A DNA stretch of 64,000 nt from Magnaporthiopsis rhizophila (taxonomy: Eukaryota; Ascomycota; Sordariomycetes; Magnaporthales; Magnaporthaceae): assembly GCA_003049465.1 (NCBI GenBank), contig PYSS01000102.1, positions 81,269 to 145,268 on the forward strand, written 5' to 3'. The notes beneath the pieces were generated by a model that saw only the letters and a list, made by a program, of their open reading frames with translations, was not told where the DNA came from and searched no databases. The position numbers were made by a program, and so were the translations under genes. Shown piece after piece: positions 55,752 through 64,000 of the stretch. Position 1 is the first letter of the stretch. Every line of letters starts with the position of its first letter.

Positions 55752-57792
55752 ATGAGGACCGGAGCGCTCCTCGTGAGCCTGGGGTCCGGCTGCTTGCTCG
55801 CGTCGTACACGGGCAACATCAACTACTTCTCTCCCTCGGCGCATCACCCCGGCCTCGGCGTGTCCATCCGCAAGGTGGCGGCGCGGCACTATGCAAACTC
55901 ACCGTGGGACGCCGCGACGTTGAACTTTACGCACGGCGTCGCCTCGGGCGATCCCTATCAGGACAGCATCATTCTGTGGACGCGGGCGGCGCCGGTAGGT
56001 AGCGACAACGACGACAGCAACGTCACTGTGTCTGGGCTCGTGGCCCTCTACAGCCACGAGACGGAGAAGTACGTCAAGGCCAGCGCCGCGCCGGTTTGCC
56101 TGCAGTGGAGCATCTCCGAGTCGAAAGAGCTCGCGTCTCCTGCGGACTCGGGCACGGCCTATACTAGCTCCGATATTGACTATACTGTCAAGGTAGGTTG
56201 GGCGGACCAAGTGTTTGTAGTCTGGATGGATGAGTGATGTGGACGAGATGGTAACACTCCATGCAGGTCGAGGCGAAGAACCTCAAGCCGTTTACCACAT
56301 ACTGTAAGCAGCTAGCCGGGGGTGTCTCTGCAGGGGCTTAATATCTGGCTAGCTAATAACCGACGCAGGGTATCAGTTCAACATCTGCAACTCGCAAGTC
56401 AAGTCTCCGCTAGGAAGGACCAAGACGCTCCCGGCCAAGGGTAGCAGGGACGTGTCCAGCATAAAGCTGGCAGTCTACTCGTGCAGCAACTACCCGGCTG
56501 GCTTCTTCAACGCCTACGGCAACGTCGTCAACAAGGACTCGGTCGACTACGTCATGCACCTCGGCGACTACATCTACGAATACGAGGATGGCCACTACGG
56601 CTGGGGCGGCTCAATGGGCCGGATCCCTCTGCCGAACAAGGAGATCGTCTCGCTGTACGACTACCGCAAGCGCCACGCGACGTACCGCACCGACGCCGGC
56701 CTGTACCGGAGTCACCAGAGCTTCCCCTGGATCCCGACCTGGGACGACCACGAGGTGGCCGACAACGTCTGGAAGGCCGGGTCGGCCGGGATGAACAACA
56801 GCGAGGATTCGTTCGTCAGGGAGGGCGGCATCTCGACGGACCAGCGCAAGATGAACGCGGTGCGCGCCTACTTTGAGTGGATGCCGATCCGACAGGTCGA
56901 CATGGACGACAACCTGCGCGTCTGGCGCAGCTTCGCCTTTGGCGACCTGCTGGACCTCATCGTGCTCGACACGCGTATATATGACCGCTCCATCACGGAC
57001 CTGTACTGGAACTCGCCCTACGTCGACGCCATCCGCGCCGAGGCCTCGCGCTCGCTCATGGGCCCGCGCCAGGAGAGCTGGTTCTACCGCAGCCTGCGCG
57101 AGAGCAAGCGGCGCGGCGCGGCCTGGCGCGTCGTCGGGTCGCAGGTCGTCTTCAGCCACATCGACTTGCCCGGCGTCGGCGTCAACGCCGACGCCTGGGA
57201 CGGGTACGTGGCCAACCGGGACCGGACGCTGCAGGCGCTCACCGAGGGCGAGATCGACAACAACATCTTCCTGGCGGGCGACACGCACGTCTCGTGGGTG
57301 GCCGACGTGGTGTGGCCGGCGGGAGAGAGCGGCGGCGGGGAGCGACGGCCGTACGACCCGGTGACGGGCGAGGGGGCCCTCGGCGTCGAGTTTGCGGGCA
57401 CGGCGGTCAGCTCGCCGAGCGGCGCGGTCGGGCAGAACGGCACGCTGGACGCGGCCAACGTGGTGGCGGCGGCGCTGGAGTCGGGCAACGGCGCGCTGCA
57501 GTGGCAGGAGTCGTACTACCGCGGCTACTTTGAGCTGCAGGTGGGCTTCGACGAGGTCAAGGCCAGCTTCTTCGGCACGCCCGTCATCGCGTCGGCCAAC
57601 GGGCTCGAGATCCCGCTCGCCAACTTCACGGTGCGGTCGGGCGAGAACAGGCTGCTGAGAGATGGCGACGGCAACAGGACGGTGGTCCGCGGCGGTGTCG
57701 TCGAGGCGGGCAGCCTCAAGGGTGGCCGGACGATAGCGACGAACCTCACGCACGATACCGTGACGGGGAAATGGGCAGTTCTTCAGTGGTAG
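55752..57792 (+). CDS. PhoD-like alkaline phosphatase/phosphodiesterase
   Basis: Three exons, join(55752..56192,56267..56303,56369..57792), 633 aa. The 37-base middle exon is framed by GTAGGT...ATGCAG and GTAAGC...ACGCAG introns, and the reading V-K-V-E-A-K-N-L-K-P-F-T-T-Y-W-Y-Q-F-N fits the family. PhoD enzymes hydrolyse phosphomonoesters and phosphodiesters with Fe/Ca centres, outside the cell or at the membrane. Visible: N-F-T-H-G-V-A-S-G-D-P-Y-Q-D-S-I-I-L-W-T-R at the start of the domain; metal-ligand blocks S-C-S-N-Y-P-A-G-F-F, H-L-G-D-Y-I-Y-E-Y, T-W-D-D-H-E-V-A-D-N and F-L-A-G-D-T-H-V-S-W. A hydrophobic N terminus (G-A-L-L-V-S-L-G-S-G-C-L-L-A) is a signal peptide or anchor. Several N-x-S/T sites support secretion. 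Substrate is open. Confidence 0.93.
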
Positions 57793-58314
57793 CCGGGGTG
57801 GGAGGAAGGGAGCAGGCATTCCCCCACATTTTAGAGTGACGGGAGACGCTGCGGCCAGGTCGGACGTCATTCCGCCAATCCCGCAGGAAATGAGTCGCAA
57901 CTCAATTAATAACAATTCACCAGAGGAAGCTGCATCCCGGGCCTGTCTGGTGTCAGCCAATGACCGCTGTCAGGGCGCGACCCCGCCCATCATCGTGTCG
58001 TGCCTGCTGACAGCCACGCGGTGAAAGTTGGTGCTACCCCAGCACTGATTGTCTTACTTTGCAGGCCCCATGAATCCGTCACTTTTACCATCCTCCCTGC
58101 AAATCCTAATTCCATAAGAGGCAGGTGATAAGCTGGTACGATGGGAGCTTCCTTTCAGGTCGGTATAAAACCCCCGAGCGATGCAGCCGTCTCCTGGTCG
58201 TCGCCCGTCCCCCGCAAGAAGCACAACCATTCTCGCGGTTTCCAAGATTCCGACCCAAGAAGACAAGACACGTCAGGTCTCCGCTTCTTGTCCTTGCCAA
58301 CCATCTACAACACC
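57793..58314. other. Spacer and promoter of the CBM9-like gene
   Basis: About 520 bases between two genes on the same strand. It holds the 3' flank of the PhoD gene and a TATA box (58164-58170) for the next gene. Confidence 0.65.
58164..58170 (+). promoter_or_regulatory. TATA box of the CBM9-like gene
   Basis: TATAAAA 151 bases before the ATG at 58315. An in-frame ATG at 58141 lies upstream of this box and would put a hydrophilic stretch before the signal peptide, so the box decides the start. Confidence 0.6.
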
Positions 58315-59046
58315 ATGCTCGGCGGCTTGTGCCTCGTAGCGGCCACCGCGGTCCTGACAACCGCAACGCCCAGCCTGGCTGCCGGCCTTGGCCGGGAGAG
58401 CCGCAACACCCACCATCCCCAGGTGCCCTCGCTCGACGTGCCAGCCTGCCCAGCCACGGCCAAATTGACGTACAACAAGTCGGTGCCGGGCAGGACCGAC
58501 TTCAACCTCACCCAGGCGGAGCTGTGCTACGACAAGACAGCGATCCGCATCACATTCACCGCCTTCAACGAGACGAACTTCCATTTCAACGCGAGCCACA
58601 AAATCAACGATCCCATCTACGAGTACGAGGTCATGGAGGCCTTCATCTCGGCCGGCCACGACGACCCCAGCACCTACTTCGAGTTCGAGGTCAGCCCCAA
58701 CAACGTGACCTTCAACGCCTTCATCCTGAACCCGTCAAAGGTCCGGGCCGCGGGCTCACCCATGGGCGCCGCCTTCATCAGCGTCCCTTCCCCGCTCGAA
58801 TTTGGCATCACCACCACCACCGTGCTGGACAGAGCCGCCCAGACGTGGGTCTCGACGGCCAACATCCCGCTGTTCATGTTCAATGTGGACGAGGGCAAGG
58901 CCAAGGGCACAAGGTGGAGGATGAACTTTTTCCGCACCATCACGGCCCCTGACACTTTTCCTAGCCAGAGGCTGGGGGCTTGGAATCCTCCCAGCCAGGC
59001 AAACTTCCATATGACGCCTTTCTTTGGCCATGTGAAGTTTGTGTAG
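58315..59046 (+). CDS. Secreted carbohydrate-binding (CBM9-like) beta-sandwich protein
   Basis: Single exon, 243 aa. Visible: signal peptide M-L-G-G-L-C-L-V-A-A-T-A-V cut near S-L-A-A; then beta-strand-rich sequence with I-R-I-T-F-T-A-F-N-E-T-N, N-D-P-I-Y-E-Y-E-V-M-E-A-F-I, Y-F-E-F-E-V-S-P-N-N-V-T-F, and at the end R-M-N-F-F-R-T-I and F-H-M-T-P-F-F-G-H-V-K-F-V. The E-V-M-E-A-F-I and F-E-F-E-V-S-P-N pattern matches CBM9-like domains found alone in many fungal secretomes; these domains bind sugars, but no activity is established for stand-alone fungal forms. Several N-x-S/T sites are present. The gene lies 522 bases downstream of the PhoD gene in the same direction; joint function is not evident. 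Confidence 0.8.
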   Translation: MLGGLCLVAATAVLTTATPSLAAGLGRESRNTHHPQVPSLDVPACPATAKLTYNKSVPGRTDFNLTQAELCYDKTAIRITFTAFNETNFHFNASHKINDPIYEYEVMEAFISAGHDDPSTYFEFEVSPNNVTFNAFILNPSKVRAAGSPMGAAFISVPSPLEFGITTTTVLDRAAQTWVSTANIPLFMFNVDEGKAKGTRWRMNFFRTITAPDTFPSQRLGAWNPPSQANFHMTPFFGHVKFV

Positions 59047-59457
59047 ATTTTTGTAGGAATATCCTCGATTGATACTTCATTCAAGAGCATTGGGTTTTGA
59101 GTGCATTGTGTTTCTGAATTCCTTCGGATTGTGGCGACAAGGAACGATATCACGCTCAGACGACGATCGGTGGATGGGTACAGCCAACGAAGATGGGAGA
59201 AAGTATTAAACCGTTGCATGAATGGGTTTGTGAATCCCACCGAGCTCAACTATTAAGCACGTCCCATGGTTGACTTCTCCGGCGCTGGGTGTCTAACCAC
59301 GAAAATGACCTCAGTGGGCCAAGATGCTTTGCAAGTAATAATCCCCCCTGTCCCCTACTGGATGGGCCAGGACTTATTCGACGTAAGGAAACATAACGCC
59401 CGCCATCATAGCCTCATTTGTCGTCATCATGAATATTTCTACCCAACCTTCAGAGCC

Positions 59458-59491
<34 letters not shown>

Positions 59492-59833
59492 TATAGCAGG
59501 TTACAAGGTAGGGTTCGAAGGGCATGTTTAACCGGGTTAATTAGTGGCAGAAAATCCTCTTGTGGAGAGCGACGCTAGCCAAACAACGCGAAGGCCACCA
59601 AAAAAAATTCGCTAAGAATGACGCCGAATGACAGATGGAACTGGGCCAACAGGATCAACAATTTGGAAACATCTCGCGATAAAATCCAAAGCCGCGTAAT
59701 GGTCTGGGTGTCACGTGCGTAGCATCACGTCAAGTCACATGCCATGAGCTCGGTGCTCTCTCTCTGTCTCAGAATTGCGGCCTGGAATCCTGGCCATCCA
59801 TTTCCAACCAATTCACAGTCCACGCGCCCAATC
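59047..59833. other. Intergenic with poly-T and CACGTG
   Basis: About 790 bases. It holds a 30-base poly-T (59461-59490) and one CACGTG (59712-59717) about 120 bases before the transporter ATG, followed by CATCACGTCA. CACGTG is the Cbf1-type site used in sulfur/methionine genes of other fungi. No gene is seen. Confidence 0.6.
59461..59490. repeat. 30-base poly-T tract
   Basis: Uninterrupted T run between the CBM9-like gene and the LAT transporter. Confidence 0.8.
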
Positions 59834-61487
59834 ATGTCGGCTCAACCCGAACAACCGCTCCTGACGAATGAGAATGCCAACTACGGCACTGGCGCCGATG
59901 TCGTGCAGCATCCTCCAGGAGCTGAAGACGGGGCGGCTCCTCCCGCCGGCTCCTCGTTCCGTCGGAACCTGGGAACGCTCGAGGCGTTCGCCATCGTCGT
60001 CAGCATCGTCATCGGCAGCGGCGTCTTCACCTCGCCCGGGTCTATCGACGCCAACGTGCCGTCGCCGGGCGTCGCCCTGGCCGTCTGGCTCGTCGGCGGC
60101 CTGCTCGCCTGGACCGGGGCCGGCACCCTGGCCGAGCTGGGCACCGCCATCCCCGGCGAGGGTGGGATCCAGCCCTACCTCCAGTACATCTACGGCGATG
60201 TCTTTGGCTTCCTGGCCGCCTGGACCTGGGTCGTGGCCGTCATGCCCGCCACGCTGGCCATCCTCAGCATCGTCTTCGTCGAGAGCATCTACTCGGCCGC
60301 GGGCGTGACCGACGAGGCCGGCCGCCTGAGCCACAAGCTGTTCTCGGTCTTGGTGCTGGCCGCCGTCACGGCCGCCAACTCGATCGGCACCCGGGCGAGC
60401 ACGCGCCTCAACAACTTCTTCGTCGCCACAAAGTTCACCAGCATAGCGCTGGTCGTCGGCGCGGGACTCCTGGTTGCGATCCTTGTGGCGACCGACCCTG
60501 CGCGTTGGAAGGACGCGATCGGTGGTCGCGACTGGCGTGAGGGGCACTGGTTCCGTAATCGCGACACGCCCACGCCCGGCGGTGGAACCATCCACTGGGA
60601 CGGGCTGGGCGTTTGGGAGACGCTCGGGAACCTCTCCGCCGCCCTCTACGGCGCCCTCTGGGCCTACTCGGGCTGGGACAAGGCCGTCTATGTCACGGCC
60701 GAACTCTCGGCGCCGGCCCGCCAGCTGCCCCTCGCCATCAACTCGGCCGTCCCTACCATTGTGCTCTGTTTCGTGGCTACCAACGCTGCCTACTACGTCC
60801 TTCTCCCTTGGGATGTCATCTCTACCACGGACAGCGTGGCAGTGGTAAGTACGGCTGTTTCGATCTGTTTCCGCGCGTGCCTGCTAGCCACTGACCAGAA
60901 AATAGACGGCAATCACTCGGCTCCTGGGCCCCCTGGGCGGTGTGGTCGCTGCCACGCTCATTTGCCTTGTCGTAGCTGGCTCTCTACTCGGAAACTCCTT
61001 CATCGCAAGTCGCATGGCCGTTGCCGCGTCCAACAAGGGCTGGCTCCCGCGTGTGGTCGGTGTTCTCGGACATTTTGGTCTTCCCAGCGCTGCCCACCGC
61101 CGCCCTGACGCGCCCTCGGCACCACCCGAAGCTCCCACGTCCGATGCTCCAATCAACGCCCTGCTTCTGGGAACCACACTCTCCACACTGTACATCCTTC
61201 TGGGCAGCTTCCGGGACCTGCTGACGTTCAATGGGCTCGGCGAGTACTCGTTCTTCTTCGTCACTGTTTGCGGGGCCATTGTCCTTCGCTTCCGCGAGCC
61301 GTCGCTGCCTCGCCCGTACCGCCCCATGGTAATTGTGCCCGTCGCCTTCGCCCTCGTCAGCGGGTTTGTGGTTGTGCGGGGCGCAGTGTTCGCGCCCATC
61401 CAAGCTGGCATCCTTGTCGGCCTCTGGGGCGTCGGCGTCCTCTATTACTTGGCCAGGCAGGCCTGGGCTCGGCGGAGGGACGACTGA
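59834..61487 (+). CDS. LAT-type amino-acid transporter (APC superfamily, methionine-permease-like)
   Basis: Two exons, join(59834..60844,60906..61487), 530 aa; 61-base intron (GTAAGT...AATAG) between S-V-A-V and T-A-I-T-R. Visible: hydrophilic N terminus; V-I-G-S-G-V-F-T-S-P-G-S-I in TM1; T-L-A-E-L-G-T-A-I-P-G-E-G-G in TM3 (the family signature); W-A-Y-S-G-W-D-K-A in TM6; G-N-S-F-I-A-S-R-M-A-V-A-A-S-N-K-G-W-L-P in TM8; and P-Y-R-P-M-V-I-V-P near the end. About 12 membrane segments. It resembles Mup1-like methionine permeases and mammalian light-chain carriers; substrate is inferred only. The ATG at 59834 is preferred over 59744 because the extra 30 residues look non-coding. A CACGTG lies 117-122 bases upstream. 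Confidence 0.92.
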
Positions 61488-62748
61488 AGCAACCGCTCCT
61501 GGCGCCGACCGCGCCTTTTCCTTCTCACTCGGCCAAGCAAACAGCCCTATTTAAAACGGCATGCCCGCCCGTTCCGACTGCTATCTGTCGCCCCGGCTTG
61601 GCTGACTGGGTTAATTCCATGTGCCCAAACTTGCCAGCTGTCCAATGGGCTAGCCGTAGAGCGAGGGCTGATCATGGTATTTCTTGAACGAAGCACTAGG
61701 AGGCTGCGAGCGAGTTGGTCATTCTGCCGTCACTGCGAAGATGGCGTCGGATGTCTGGTCGTCCCTAGCCTTCCAATGCTTCGTCTGAGCGGCCCCTTCA
61801 CCAGTCCCTCGCTCTGTCGCGAGCTCGCGGAAGATGACATGTTGAACTTATTTCTTTGCCCGGAGCATCACGCCGTCACCTCTCCGTTCCTTGCTTTCAT
61901 GATTCTCTTGCTCCGTGGATTGGGGCGAGTCTATCCAACTCTAGTGCAGTCCGTCTGACGCCCAGATGGAGGCTATACATGTATATAAGATCGGAGGCAC
62001 AGACTCTGGGGTAATTGCCGCGCATCCTGTCGGTCTTTTCTTGGGGGTTCTTGTCGTCTCCCTCCATTCGCTTCTGTCATCTCTCTTTTGCACTGGAACC
62101 ACCGAAGCCGTTTCTACGCGGTTTATACCATGCGCCAGCAGCGCAGCATGTATCTCTCGGATGCAAGATTTTTTTCTCGGTCGGTGCATCGGCAAGGCCG
62201 TTGGCAAAGGGTTTGCAGTACGGAGCGCTCATGTGTACATCGTGAGAAGGAGGTAAGGCGCTTCGAGAGCACAGCCCGAGCTGGTTGGACTTTTGAACGA
62301 AGGTTCCTAGGCAGAGCCCGGCCAAGTAGACGGAGACAAGACCTGCTAAATTCTGTCCTCGGCCCTCGAATTCTCATCTCGTTGGTATACAGCACCACCA
62401 AAGCTGCCGTAAGTCGTATTCCCTTCTCTACACCAGCCCCTCAAATGCCTTGATCCAGACGGACAGACTAATGAAGACTGTTAGAATGGCTCAACTCCTC
62501 CCAGGGCAGCGTTGTCCGGTATGCGTCACCTGGCTTTTAGGGTGCGGAGCCGGCCTTAACACTCTCGAGCGCGGCGGACGGCTACGCGGACACGCCCACC
62601 AACGAACGACGGAGCTGCGCCTTCCCGGAGAGACGTGCCACCACTTCCGTATGCTCCTTTGTGTTGTCTCCCTTGGTAAGGTGCCACCCTGCCAGACGTG
62701 AAAAAGCAAACGGGATGCTCCTGCCGCCAACGACCGTCCGCAAGGGAA
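61488..62748. other. Intergenic, no gene recognised
   Basis: About 1.26 kb between the LAT transporter and tRNA-Glu. Overlapping short frames on both strands, none with a known motif. Confidence 0.6.
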
Positions 62749-62831
62749 TCCGATATGGTGTAGTGGTCAACATTCGGCACTCTCGAGCGTGAGTAGTTGC
62801 TGGGCCCGGGGTTCGATTCCCCGTATCGGAA
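62749..62831 (+). tRNA. tRNA-Glu (anticodon CTC) with a short intron
   Basis: Acceptor TCCGATA pairs with TATCGGA. The D stem is GTGT/ACAT with loop AGTGGTCA. The anticodon stem is CGGCA/TGCTG with one G-U pair. The T arm is CGGGG-TTCGATT-CCCCG. Anticodon CTC lies at 62782-62784 by this folding. An 11-base intron (AGCGTGAGTAG) one base 3' of the anticodon is needed to keep a seven-base loop. Discriminator A is at 62831. Fold and anticodon are clear; the exact intron edges are inferred. Confidence 0.9.
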
Positions 62832-63570
62832 TTTGCTTCCTTTTGCATTTTTCCTTGCTTTGCCAGGGAAATTGCCCTTGTAATTATATTTTGTTTCGTG
62901 GGCTTTCCGTGTTTTCTTGTGTTGCCGTTCTGCATATTGGAAATTAAGGCCCAAGCTCCCGTTTAAACCATCACACTGCCCATTTCCATTCCATTCATGA
63001 GCCTACAACGGAAACAATCGTCGTCTAATATTTTCGGACCGCGCGGCGTGAACACGAGGCGGATCGCGGTGGCGTAGACGGACGCCATATCTTAGTGTTG
63101 ACAAGCCGAACGGTCTGCGCGGCGGCCGATCGGTGCGGCTTGCCCCGCCCCCCGCCGTTTCAAAACTTGGACCAATCGTTTTGGCCATCAGTTTCGGTAG
63201 GGTTTGCGGGTTCGAGATTCCAGAATGATTCATAGAAATGGACCCCCCGAAAAAGAAGCTAGGGGTGCCGCGGGCGTCCGAGAACGGCGAGGAGTCACTC
63301 TGGTGATGTGATTAAGGATCCACGATTGCCTAATCGGGTAATTTTACAGCAACGAACACATTTGCGCCACAGGTGCCGCGCGGCGGCGGCGGCGACGAGG
63401 CCAACGCGTAATAATGAAATATTTTCTGCTGCTGGACTTCCGCGCCGTGACTGGGTAGATATATTTCCATAGTACCCGGCAGAATATTCTTATTGTGTCC
63501 TGTAGTTACATTTACTCTGGCAAACTCAGTTACTTTCTACCTCAATTCCCCATTGATTTTTCTTTCTCTC

Positions 63571-63580
<10 letters not shown>

Positions 63581-63624
<44 letters not shown>
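63581..63624. repeat. 44-base poly-T tract
   Basis: Pure T run preceded by a CT-rich stretch from about 63557. The longest T run in the window. Confidence 0.85.
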
Positions 63625-63950
63625 CCACCGCTCTATCAACGCGGATCCGGTGAACGATTGTGGCAAAAAAGACCCGAACGCCTCGGCCCTTTACGATTGA
63701 TAGACGAATAGACGAGCCTACGATATTAGGTAGCGATATTAAACATGGCGTTTTTAATAGGGCTTGTTCGCCCTGTCGATTGCATCACGATCGTAGATTG
63801 TCGTACCATGTACCATGAACCGAAGGGCCAGAACAAACCCGCCAGTCCAATCCAGTTACACACCGCCCGGCGCAGGGAAAGCAGCAGCGGCAAGCGGTTC
63901 GCACCACGGTCACGTATTACAGAACGGGCAGGGATGGAGGAGGCGGAGAG

Positions 63951-63952
<2 letters not shown>

Positions 63953-64000
<48 letters not shown>
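63953..64000. repeat. Poly-A tract reaching the window end (48 bases or more)
   Basis: Pure A run that continues to the last base, so its right end is not seen. It may be a contig end or an assembly artefact. Confidence 0.85.

Larger units (their letters stand above)
62832..64000. other. Terminal region with two very long homopolymers, no gene
   Basis: AT-richer sequence with short frames only. It contains the poly-T at 63581-63624 and the poly-A at 63953-64000. A stretch at 63240-63411 reads M-D-P-P-K-K-K-L-G-V-P-R-A-S-E-N-G and, after a possible acceptor CCACAG, V-P-R-G-G-G-G-D-E-A-N-A-stop. This resembles an AT-hook-like start, as in some transposon proteins, but is too short to call. Confidence 0.5.

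Noticed and set aside
56611..57960. 449-codon - strand open frame
   Set aside because: Antisense of the PhoD gene; low-complexity Arg/Val/Ala composition.

Overview
This window is nuclear DNA of a filamentous ascomycete (Pezizomycotina, most likely Sordariomycetes; the species cannot be named from the sequence alone). The signs are short GT-AG introns of about 50-180 bases interrupting GC-rich exons with mostly C/G third positions, intergenic stretches of up to 4 kb, two intron-containing nuclear tRNA genes, and a gene set typical of moulds: GH47 mannosidase, asco-type laccase, DUF1996 protein, N2227 methyltransferase, LAT/APC permeases and small secreted cysteine-rich proteins. Exon joins given below were read from splice sites and checked for frame; none is backed by transcript data.

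Layout. 0.8-2.8 kb (-): class I alpha-mannosidase. 6.1-8.0 kb (+): secreted type B carboxylesterase/lipase. 8.4 kb (-): tRNA-Pro(AGG). 9.0-10.6 kb (-): MFS sugar transporter. 13.3-16.3 kb: a divergent pair, an N2227 methyltransferase (-) and a GST-like protein (+), sharing a promoter region of about 0.5 kb. 16.7-20.0 kb: a convergent pair, a DmpA/S58 aminopeptidase (+) and a GH43-like hydrolase (-). 20.0-23.3 kb: mostly empty, with two cryptic coding signals. 23.3-24.6 kb (+): secreted DUF1996 protein. 24.8-25.7 kb (-): decayed F-box-type gene. 25.9-27.9 kb (-): sulfite oxidase. 30.8 and 34.5 kb: two small secreted proteins flanking an AT-rich, probably relic segment. 38.8-40.8 kb (+): amino-acid permease. 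41.4-42.3 kb (-): unknown protein with a poly-serine run. 44.8-47.7 kb (-): TFIP11/Ntr1-type G-patch splicing factor. 50.1-52.1 kb (+): laccase. 52.6-54.3 kb (-): MFS anion:cation symporter. 55.8-57.8 kb (+): PhoD-like phosphatase. 58.3-59.0 kb (+): secreted carbohydrate-binding-like protein. 59.8-61.5 kb (+): LAT-type amino-acid transporter. 62.7 kb (+): tRNA-Glu(CTC). The last kilobase holds long poly-T and poly-A tracts.

Function as a whole. Many products are secreted hydrolases/oxidases (esterase, GH43, laccase, PhoD, DUF1996, the CBM9-like protein) or plasma-membrane transporters (sugar, two amino-acid types, ACS anion), which fits a saprotroph or plant-associated fungus. The housekeeping genes are the GH47 mannosidase, sulfite oxidase and the splicing factor. 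There is no secondary-metabolite core enzyme, no intact transposase, no CRISPR array and no clear gene cluster. The most unusual features are the many homopolymer tracts (up to 48 bases), the decayed F-box gene, an apparently exported N2227 methyltransferase, a laccase with an N-terminal K-P-T-H-P repeat, and possible unrecognised coding exons near 22.1 kb.
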